From Roseibacillus sp. (GTDB lineage Bacteria; Verrucomicrobiota; Verrucomicrobiia; Verrucomicrobiales; Akkermansiaceae): DNA of 64,000 nucleotides. This document shows, in pieces, positions 17,892 through 24,476 of this stretch (the stretch's first letter is position 1; each line of letters starts with the position of its first letter). The DNA lies in the NCBI GenBank assembly GCA_002686085.1, contig NZAC01000011.1, positions 106,539 through 170,538 of the forward strand, read 5' to 3'. A model generated the notes under the pieces. The model did not search any database, had not been told where the DNA came from, and was given only the letters and a program-made list of their open reading frames with translations. A program made the position numbers and the translations under genes.

Positions 17892-18626
17892 CTAAGCCTC
17901 TTTTTGCTCAACTGCGCTCATCGTCTTCACAGCGTAGTAGGCAACCAGTCCGAAGCCAACCTTGTTGATGACGTCAGCAACGTTGTATGCGATCTCCCGA
18001 ATGCTTCCTCCGTCTTCACCCGCAAGAGCAAGAAGGAATCCGACCGGGTAGATGATCCACCCGACGGCGATGAAAAGCCGCATTTGCCGAAGCCCCTTCG
18101 CGATAGGCGGGGCGGCACCTTCGATAGCTCCTCCAATACCCGTGAAGAGCAGGCCAATGATGGCGGCCCACGCGACAACTGCGACGAGGAAAAACGTCCA
18201 CCACGTGCCGGACGCGATCTCAGAGACCTCAGCAATGTAGGCTGTAACAATCATAATCAGATCCAGCACCACGAGCTGCGTGAGCCACTTTTTACCCTTC
18301 GCGCCGAGGCCCAACAGCATGGGAAATTTGATGAGCATCAAAGGTGTTGTGATAATCCAGTCGATATACCTGTATTCAGTGGGAAACTCACCACTCTTGT
18401 AGACGTTGGCCATCGTGAAGTAATGGTAGGCTGCAATACCCGTAATCAGGCCAGAGACGATCAACGTGCTTCGGTATTTCGGCAGAACGTCATTCTTCGA
18501 AAGCCAGAAGAAGGCTGTTCCACTCGCCATTGCGATAAAGCCAATCCAGAAAAGATACTGGGTCAGTTCGTTGACGGATAACCCGCCTGCGGCGGTGTTT
18601 GCTAGTAGTGTGTGATCTAAGTTCAT
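17892..18626 (-). CDS. Microbial rhodopsin, putative light-driven proton pump with DTK motif
   Basis: The 244-aa protein has seven hydrophobic helices. Helix C reads YRYIDWIITTPLMLIK: Asp89 is the primary acceptor, Thr93 follows, and the donor position is Lys100, giving D-T-K instead of the proteorhodopsin D-T-E. Met97 sits at the spectral-tuning position (Leu in green, Gln in blue forms), favouring green absorption. His68 matches the conserved proteorhodopsin histidine, and Lys222 in ADVINKVGFG is the retinal Schiff-base lysine with Asp218 as counter-ion partner. A lysine donor is known from the Exiguobacterium sibiricum rhodopsin. It is the first gene of the operon with blh and the desaturase. 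Outward proton pumping is inferred. Confidence 0.95.
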   Translation of the reverse strand: MNLDHTLLANTAAGGLSVNELTQYLFWIGFIAMASGTAFFWLSKNDVLPKYRSTLIVSGLITGIAAYHYFTMANVYKSGEFPTEYRYIDWIITTPLMLIKFPMLLGLGAKGKKWLTQLVVLDLIMIVTAYIAEVSEIASGTWWTFFLVAVVAWAAIIGLLFTGIGGAIEGAAPPIAKGLRQMRLFIAVGWIIYPVGFLLALAGEDGGSIREIAYNVADVINKVGFGLVAYYAVKTMSAVEQKEA

Positions 18627-18837
18627 GTGTTGGTTTTCATTGGTTCATTCTGAAGGTCTCTGAGCGGCTGGACCTTTTTGCCGTGGAAAGCACCCTCTTT
18701 GAAATGCCTCTAGAACGAGTGGGTTGTGATCTAAACAGCGTAAAAAGGGCCCAAATGTTGGCATAGGGCGTCAACTAGAACAAATTCCATTCAAAACATA
18801 AACAACCGTTTCTCAGGACTTTATTATTTCAACCTTT

Positions 18838-18886
18838 TATCAACAAATTTTTTTCTACCGTCCATGTGTATTTTCTGTAGAGAAAA
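18838..18886 (+). promoter_or_regulatory. Operator-like direct repeat, copy A
   Basis: It begins TATCAACAAA and, after 16 nt, continues ATGTGTATTTTCTGTAGAGAAA. The inner part TTTTCTGTAGAGAAAA is a perfect inverted repeat with a 4-bp centre. The same arrangement recurs 305 bp downstream. Binding by the adjacent MerR protein is inferred. Confidence 0.55.
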
Positions 18887-19140
18887 AAGTTCCAGAGAAA
18901 ACTACCCCAAGCAGCAAAATGAGATCATGGAAAACCTTCGGGATCAAAGCCCCCGCGCAGCAGAGTTGGGCTTTCCGCGCCCAACATTCGCATTTGGGAG
19001 GTCTGCTGCGTGCCCGTTGCTCCTATCCCTAATTCTCGGATCTGCTCTGCTTAAAGCAATAGGGCGAATCAATTTTGTTGAGAATATCGAGGGCAGGAAA
19101 GCTGGTATGCATTGTCTTGACCTCGCTTTTTTCGGTCATA

Positions 19141-19190
19141 TATCAACAAAATAGAACTTTTTGCGATTATGTGCATTTCCTGTAGAGAAA
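19141..19190 (+). promoter_or_regulatory. Operator-like direct repeat, copy B, upstream of merR
   Basis: TATCAACAAA, then 18 nt, then ATGTGCATTTCCTGTAGAGAAA; the last 22 bases match copy A at 20 positions. The copy ends 28 nt before the merR ATG, so it lies in the promoter or leader and could serve autoregulation. Confidence 0.6.
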
Positions 19191-19218
19191 TACGCGTCCT
19201 GCGCTACTCTGGAATATT

Positions 19219-20148
19219 ATGGAAAATGGAACCCGGCAGACTTTTGGCATAGGCGCTGTGGCTCGCAGGACAGGACTATCAGCGTCAAACATCCGGATGT
19301 GGGAATCACGGTATGAGGCCGTCGTGCCTGACCGGTCCCCGTCGAATCGGCGACTTTACGGCAGAGAGGATATTGAACGCCTCGCACTCCTGAGGAGTCT
19401 GACCCTCCGCGGGCACTCCATCAGTAGCATCGCGGACCTGACCCACGAGGAACTCGAGGAGCGCCTCGCCGGTGATCAGGTCCCCTCCGCCCCGCTGGCG
19501 CCAAGGAAACGGATTCTCGTCGTCGGGTCCTCAATTGCTGAGACCCTGTCTGCTAATCCCTCGTTTGATCTGGAACTAAGCGAAGTTTTTGGAGATCTCC
19601 GGTCTGCCTATGAGGCTCCGAGGGTTACCGAGGCCGATCTGGTCGTGATTGAAGCGGAGACTCTCTTTCCAGAAACAATTTCTTCCGTGAGGGAACTGGT
19701 TCGCCGCACTAAGGCTTCGAAGACGGTTTTAATTTACCATTTTTCAGCGAGCAGCACTGCTACTGCTCTAGCGAAGGCCATCGAGGGGGTTCAGCTTGTT
19801 AAGGCCCCAGTGTCTGGGGAACAGCTTTTCCGGCATTGTATGATCCAACAGAGCCAGCAGGGGATTCCAATAGATCCCGGACCGATTCCTGCCCGCCTCT
19901 ACACCCAAGACCAGCTCGGGCAACTAGCCAAAGTCTCGACCACCGTAGAGTGCGAGTGCCCCCAGCACTTGGCAGGACTTCTTCAGGGTCTTGCGGCTTT
20001 CGAAAAGTACAGCAGCGAGTGCGAAGACAGAAGTCCTGAGGATGCTGTCCTTCACGCATTTTTGTATCGGACCACCGCACGAGTTCGCCGGACCATGGAG
20101 GAAGCTCTACAGCACGTCGTCCTTGCCGAGGGCATCACAGTCGAGTGA
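19219..20148 (+). CDS. MerR family regulator with degenerate cobalamin-type sensor region
   Basis: The 309-aa protein starts with a MerR winged helix (FGIGAVARRTGLSASNIRMWESRYEAVVPDRSPSNRRLY), of the CarH/LitR-like kind. Residues about 95-200 look like a Rossmann fold (KRILVVGSS, ADLVVIEAETL, KTVLIYHFS) where CarH binds B12, but the DxHxxG cobalamin-binding motif is absent. The C-terminal part has CECPQHLAGLLQGLAAFEKYSSECEDRSPEDA, a cysteine-containing helical region that I recall from photolyase-linked MerR proteins. It therefore probably controls light or oxidative-stress genes without binding B12 in the usual way. It lies 15 bp before the FAD oxidoreductase and is likely its operon partner. 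Confidence 0.8.
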   Translation: MENGTRQTFGIGAVARRTGLSASNIRMWESRYEAVVPDRSPSNRRLYGREDIERLALLRSLTLRGHSISSIADLTHEELEERLAGDQVPSAPLAPRKRILVVGSSIAETLSANPSFDLELSEVFGDLRSAYEAPRVTEADLVVIEAETLFPETISSVRELVRRTKASKTVLIYHFSASSTATALAKAIEGVQLVKAPVSGEQLFRHCMIQQSQQGIPIDPGPIPARLYTQDQLGQLAKVSTTVECECPQHLAGLLQGLAAFEKYSSECEDRSPEDAVLHAFLYRTTARVRRTMEEALQHVVLAEGITVE

Positions 20149-20163
20149 TGATCGCGGCCGGAC

Positions 20164-21423
20164 ATGAATGAGGCACACAAGGTTGTCATTGTGGGTGGAG
20201 GCTTAGCCGGTCTCGCCTGCGCGGTGCGCCTCCACGAGGCGGGCTTCCGTGTAATGGTAATCGAGTCCTCCAGTGGGCTGGGAGGAAGGGTTCGCTCAAG
20301 AATCCACAATGGGTTTATCCTCGACCGTGGATTTCAGGTGTTACTCGACGCCTACCCCCAGACTGCAAAATTTCTCGATCTCAAAGCACTCAATCTGAAA
20401 CCTTTCCGCCCAGGAGCGCTCGTATTCCAACACGGCACCCTTCACCGCCTGATGGACGTTTTTCGATGTCCGCAATATGCACTCTCAACCCCCTTCCAGC
20501 CCATCGGCAATCTCTGGGACAAATTGCTGGTAGGAAAAATGAGACTGGAGGCACTCATACCAAGGCGCAATCCCCTCCAGGAAGACTCCTCAACGGAATC
20601 CTATCTGAGAGACTATGGCTTCTCCGAGAACATGATCGACGGGTTCTTCCGAGCTTTTTATGGAGGCATCTTCCTCGAGAGGGATCTCAGAACCTCTAGT
20701 CGCATGTTCGAATTTACCTTCCGGATGTTTGCTACCGGAAACGCCACGATTCCCGCCAAAGGTATGCAGGAAATTCCCCGGCAGCTAGAAGCCCGGCTAC
20801 CTCCAGATGTCATCCGCACCAGCACCACCGTGGACTCCCTTGAAGCGAACCAGGTCACCCTCACCGATGGGGACATCATCTATGCGAATCGGGTTGTTGT
20901 GGCTACCGATGCAGAATCTGCAGCTAAGATCGTGCCGGGGCTTCAGAGGGACCCGGTGCCGTGGCGATCCGTCACGGGGCTCTACTATTCTGCTCCTCGA
21001 TCTCCACTGAAAGAGGCTATCATTGCGCTCAATGGGGAGGCGAGCGGCCTTGTTAACAACGTCTGCGCGCTCTCTGATGTCGCACCGGCTTACGCCCCAG
21101 ATGATCAGGCATTAATCTCGGTTTCTGTGCTGGGCCTCCATGAAGGCACTCAGTTTGAGGCCGCAGTTCTGCGCGAACTCCAACAGTGGTTCGGAGAACA
21201 AGTTCAATTGTGGAAACACCTGCACACTGACCGGATCAGGCGCGCTCTGCCGGAACAGAGTCCAGATCAGGACGCCGAGAAAAAAGACGAATTCCAGAGT
21301 CACGGGGGAGTCCTTATCTGTGGGGACCATTGCACCAGCGCCTCCATCGAGGGAGCCCTGACCTCCGGCCTGCGCGCGGCTGATTTCATCATCGAAAAAA
21401 ATGCGACCTCAAAATGTCAATGA
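20164..21423 (+). CDS. FAD-dependent amine oxidase-like oxidoreductase
   Basis: This 419-aa flavoprotein has the N-terminal FAD fold VVIVGGGLAGLACAVRLHEAGFRVMVIESS and the following GLGGRVRS motif of the amine oxidase / protoporphyrinogen oxidase / carotenoid desaturase superfamily. The C-terminus has LICGDHCTSASIEGALTSGLRAAD, the second FAD contact. Substrate is unknown. Such genes often accompany MerR and photolyase genes in light-response clusters, which suggests a job in pigment or quinone metabolism. It is 15 bp after merR; 134 bp separate it from the DUF429 gene. Confidence 0.85.
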   Translation: MNEAHKVVIVGGGLAGLACAVRLHEAGFRVMVIESSSGLGGRVRSRIHNGFILDRGFQVLLDAYPQTAKFLDLKALNLKPFRPGALVFQHGTLHRLMDVFRCPQYALSTPFQPIGNLWDKLLVGKMRLEALIPRRNPLQEDSSTESYLRDYGFSENMIDGFFRAFYGGIFLERDLRTSSRMFEFTFRMFATGNATIPAKGMQEIPRQLEARLPPDVIRTSTTVDSLEANQVTLTDGDIIYANRVVVATDAESAAKIVPGLQRDPVPWRSVTGLYYSAPRSPLKEAIIALNGEASGLVNNVCALSDVAPAYAPDDQALISVSVLGLHEGTQFEAAVLRELQQWFGEQVQLWKHLHTDRIRRALPEQSPDQDAEKKDEFQSHGGVLICGDHCTSASIEGALTSGLRAADFIIEKNATSKCQ

Positions 21424-21557
21424 GTCAAACACCTGAAACCGCCATCCGCACAAGTCGGACCAGCCTTCAGCCAATCTCCCCTCAAGCTGCGGCAGAATCT
21501 GATTCACCGCAGGCCCGATCAGGATTTGAGTTTGACTCCAGTCGCTCACGCTGACCC

Positions 21558-22241
21558 ATGATTGCAGGAGTCGATGGATGCAGAGAAGGCTGGGTCGGAG
21601 TATGGCTCGACCAGTCTGGAGCAGTAGCCGGGACGACATCCTCTGCCTCTCTGAAGAAGGTTCTCCAAAGCATACCAGAACTGGAAGTAGCCGGGATCGA
21701 TATGCCAATTCACCTCCTGGATGCCCCGACCAGGCTTGCAGATACTCACGCAAGGCGAGCCCTCGGGCCGGAACGCGGGAGGAGCATTTTCCCGGCACTG
21801 CCACGATTCACGATAGAAGAGAGGTGGCTCAAGGCAGAGTTTAATGATGTGAACACAACATGCCGGCAGCTTTACGGGAGGGCATTCTCCCGGCAGAGCC
21901 TTCATCTCCGTTCGAAAATTGCAGAAGTGAATCGGATGGAGCGAGAGGGGTTTCCAGTGATTGAAGTCCACCCTGAGCTCTCTTTCACTGCGATGAACGC
22001 TGGCCAACCTCTCACCTTTTCAAAAAAAACGTGGGGTGGATTTCGTGAGCGGATTTCACTCCTCGAAGAGAACGGCCTCCACCTGACTGATCACCTTCTC
22101 TTGCCTGTCCGGCACCTTGCTCCCGACGATATCGTTGACGCCGCAGCAGCGGCGTGGTCCGCCTATCGTCACTCTTTTGGCGGTGCCATTTCCTACCCTC
22201 CAAGCGATCAGAATCTCAGGGAACCCCGAATATGGGCATGA
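21558..22241 (+). CDS. DUF429 family protein
   Basis: The 227-aa protein begins MIAGVDGCREGWVGVW, the acidic RNase-H-like opening of DUF429, followed by VAGIDMPIHL, then RRALGPERGRSIFPA and VIEVHPELSF. These four blocks in this order identify the family. The fold suggests a nuclease or nucleotide-binding role, but no function is established. It lies between the flavoprotein and the photolyase-like gene, same strand. Confidence 0.85.
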   Translation: MIAGVDGCREGWVGVWLDQSGAVAGTTSSASLKKVLQSIPELEVAGIDMPIHLLDAPTRLADTHARRALGPERGRSIFPALPRFTIEERWLKAEFNDVNTTCRQLYGRAFSRQSLHLRSKIAEVNRMEREGFPVIEVHPELSFTAMNAGQPLTFSKKTWGGFRERISLLEENGLHLTDHLLLPVRHLAPDDIVDAAAAAWSAYRHSFGGAISYPPSDQNLREPRIWA

Positions 22242-22548
22242 AGCTTCTTCCCGAAAAATCCCGTCGTGAGGCCGCCTGTTTTCTCCAAGCCTGATCATTA
22301 CATGGAGAGTGCTCTAATCTGCAGGTCACAGAGGTCGTGCCACTCGATCGATGGGCGCTTGAATCCCGTCCCTGTGGGTAATAGCCGCGCGCTTTCTGAA
22401 AAGCCATTAAGTCTCTTGCACTATTGCAAGGCAGGGCCATCTGTTACCCTGAAAAATTCACCATGTGATTCTCCCTTGGGGATAGCGGACTTTAGAGAGT
22501 GTAGAGGCCTCTGAGTCAGCTTTCTACCCTTTCTCAAGATCAAGCCCA
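22242..22548. other. Intergenic region before the photolyase-like gene
   Basis: About 307 bp without a gene. A short palindrome TTGCACTATTGCAA lies near 22419, about 130 bp before the next start. A T-arm-like sequence near 22360 was checked and does not fold as a tRNA. The operator repeat found before merR is not seen here. Confidence 0.4.
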
Positions 22549-23802
22549 ATGACCCGTGACCTTTTCCCCCCAGATGCGATCCAGTTTGCATCCACCCGCT
22601 CGGATGCTCTTCAGCAACTTCAGGAATTTGTCCCCTTCGCCGGGCGCTATTCACGCCACCGCAATCATGTATTCCCGGGACACAAGAACGTTTCTCGCCT
22701 TTCCCCTGCCATCAGGCATCGCCTTATTACGGAGGAGGAATGCTCTGCCGCACCTTTAGAACGTTACGCTCCTTCAACCATCGAGAAATTCACCCAGGAG
22801 ATCTATTGGCGCCGCTACTGGAAAGCGTGGCTCTCCCTGCGCCCACAGGTGTGGAGCAACTACCTCGATGATCTCCAGTTGATCAATAACAGTCCCCGCT
22901 ACGAAATGGCACGAGAAAGAGCTACCCTGTGCCAATCTGCCAAAGGACCGGTGGCCCTGATGAATCATTTCGCTAGGGAACTGCAGACCACAGGCTACCT
23001 GCACAATCATGCTCGTATGTGGTTCGCTGGCTGGTGGATTCATGTCGAGCGACTCCCATGGCAGCTCGGAGCCCACTTTTTCTTCAAGAACCTCCTCGAT
23101 GCTGATCCAGCATCGAACACTCTGTCATGGAGGTGGGTCGCAGGCCTTCAGACCCCGGGGAAGACCTACCTGCCACGGCGATCCAACATCGAAAAGTATA
23201 TGAGTCCTGATCTCTTGGATACGCTACAGGAGGGGCTTGAGATCCTTGAAAGACCCACAGCAGTTCACCCCGAGGCTGTGGAGAGGGAACGAATCACTCA
23301 CCCGGGCCCTGACCCGGAGACCCTGCCTGATAACCGGAATGCCGGCATCTGGGTTCACGAGGAAGATTTACTCCCGGAAGCCAGTCCCCTTTCCCCTCTT
23401 AAGCCAAAGGCAGTATTGGTAAGTGGAAATTCTGAAGCTTGGGAAAAATTTGACTTCGGTGGCCCCAAAAGGAAATGGCTGATGGCCGCATTGGAAGATG
23501 TACGTCTGCGCGCAGAGAACCACTTCCGGGTTTCGCCCGAAATCGTGACCCAGACCCATCAGCTTCAATCAATCACAAAATGGGCAAGGCGGGAGAAGCT
23601 CCGCCAAGTCGTAGCACTTCGCCCCCAAGTCGGACCTCTTGCTGATTTGATACCGAGCATCCGTCAGGAATTGGCCAGTCATGATGTCGAGCTTCTCCTT
23701 CTTGATCGAGCGAAAGACCGGGCGGCTCGCTCCCTCGCTACGGGAAGCTTTTTTTCATTTTGGAAAAAGTGCCAGAGAGAATTCCCTGAGCTCTCCGCAT
23801 AG
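22549..23802 (+). CDS. Cryptochrome/photolyase-like FAD-binding protein with apparently permuted domains
   Basis: In this 417-aa protein the FAD-binding helical domain comes first. Residues 81-95 (FTQEIYWRRYWKAW) and GYLHNHARMWFAGWW near 139, then NLLDADPASNTLSWRWVAGL near 171, match the photolyase FAD pocket (WxxxYR, GxxHNxxRM, LDGDxxxNxxxWQW). The N-terminal alpha/beta antenna domain is missing. Instead an alpha/beta region follows at about 270-417, ending in TGSFFSFWKKCQREF, which resembles the FTPFWK end of a photolyase N-terminal domain. It may be a light sensor or a DNA repair enzyme. It belongs to the divergent light-response arm. Confidence 0.8.
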   Translation: MTRDLFPPDAIQFASTRSDALQQLQEFVPFAGRYSRHRNHVFPGHKNVSRLSPAIRHRLITEEECSAAPLERYAPSTIEKFTQEIYWRRYWKAWLSLRPQVWSNYLDDLQLINNSPRYEMARERATLCQSAKGPVALMNHFARELQTTGYLHNHARMWFAGWWIHVERLPWQLGAHFFFKNLLDADPASNTLSWRWVAGLQTPGKTYLPRRSNIEKYMSPDLLDTLQEGLEILERPTAVHPEAVERERITHPGPDPETLPDNRNAGIWVHEEDLLPEASPLSPLKPKAVLVSGNSEAWEKFDFGGPKRKWLMAALEDVRLRAENHFRVSPEIVTQTHQLQSITKWARREKLRQVVALRPQVGPLADLIPSIRQELASHDVELLLLDRAKDRAARSLATGSFFSFWKKCQREFPELSA

Positions 23803-23858
23803 AACGCCTAGAGCCTGCGATGTTCTCGCCATATGTCACGCCGCAAAGGAGAGCTTCC

Positions 23859-24092
23859 CTACGCCGCCTGAGGCCCGGCACTAAAATTGTCAAAAACCCT
23901 GTCCCGGAGTAAGCGGGCTCGCTCCAGATCCCCTGTTCCCAGCGAGAACCGAAGACGTCGCGAAAAGAGACCCTGATGGACGGTGATCTGGCACCACCAA
24001 GTCCCATTGTTATTGGTAAGATGATGGTTCGGATGTGATTCTCTTTCCCTGCTTACGAGGTGCATTGCTGGCCTGATGTTTGAGTAACTCAT
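23859..24092 (-). CDS. Small ORF resembling an isolated integrase N-terminal DNA-binding segment
   Basis: I read a 77-aa ORF from the ATG at 24092 (another at 24065). It contains HHLTNNNGTWWCQITVHQG, then RRLRFSLGTGDLERARLLRDRVFDNF. This resembles the AP2-like or SAM-like arm-binding start of tyrosine recombinases, where a GTWW strand precedes a 'sLgT.d...A...rd' helix. No catalytic domain follows, so it may be a remnant or a free-standing small protein. A perfect inverted repeat lies just upstream. The longer 169-codon ORF from 24368 reads through that repeat and is unlikely. Confidence 0.4.
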   Translation of the reverse strand: MSYSNIRPAMHLVSRERESHPNHHLTNNNGTWWCQITVHQGLFSRRLRFSLGTGDLERARLLRDRVFDNFSAGPQAA

Positions 24093-24134
24093 GATACTGA
24101 TTCTTCGTGGAGGAGAAGCACCCGGACTCGCGGT

Positions 24135-24197
24135 CCGAAAGGGCTGAACGAACACCTGTGAAAGCAGAAATGGGAGACCTTCGTTCAGCCCTTTCGG
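24135..24197. repeat. Perfect 18-bp inverted repeat
   Basis: CCGAAAGGGCTGAACGAA at 24135-24152 is repeated in inverse orientation as TTCGTTCAGCCCTTTCGG at 24180-24197, with a 27-nt spacer. A second small hairpin (CGGAC/GTCCG) abuts it at 24123-24137. No T-run follows, so this is not a standard terminator. It lies beside the integrase-like ORF and could be a mobile-element trace. Confidence 0.7.
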
Positions 24198-24476
24198 GCA
24201 GCGCATCGTGCCAGCTGGCACAGGCACCTTGTCGTCTCCGCGACAGGTTGCCGGATTTCTCCACCTTACGGCTGAGGAACCACTCTGAATGCTGCAAAAC
24301 CCTGCACTAAGGCTCTTCCAGAAGCAAGACGGCAACGCTACGAAAAGTGACATAATACCAGACGCCACAGTTCCAGGATTCTGAAATATGCCTGCGAAAG
24401 CCCTCCTCTCGTCCTACCTTCGCAGGGGAAGATCCCGTTTGCGCTCTCCTTGATAATTCTTACCATGCCGTTAGAC

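Larger units (their letters stand above)
18627..19218. other. Intergenic control region between rhodopsin and merR
   Basis: This 592-bp AT-rich stretch separates the two divergent arms of the light cluster. It holds two copies of a palindrome-bearing repeat, listed separately, both nearer to and facing the regulator. The 96-codon ORF at 18864-19154 starts inside the first copy, has no recognisable domain and is probably not a gene. No matching palindrome is seen directly before the rhodopsin start. Confidence 0.6.

Noticed and set aside
18864-19154. 96-codon ORF between rhodopsin and merR
   Set aside because: It starts within the first operator-like repeat, has no recognisable domain and runs through AT-rich control DNA.
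22330-22380. tRNA-like sequence with a T-arm-like GAATCCC and weak CACAG/CTGTG pairing
   Set aside because: The loop would have nine bases and no D or anticodon arms form, so it is not a tRNA or a clear tRNA remnant.
24123-24197. Integron attC site
   Set aside because: The inverted repeat is perfect and lacks recognisable RYYYAAC/GTTRRRY ends and the bulged bases of attC sites.
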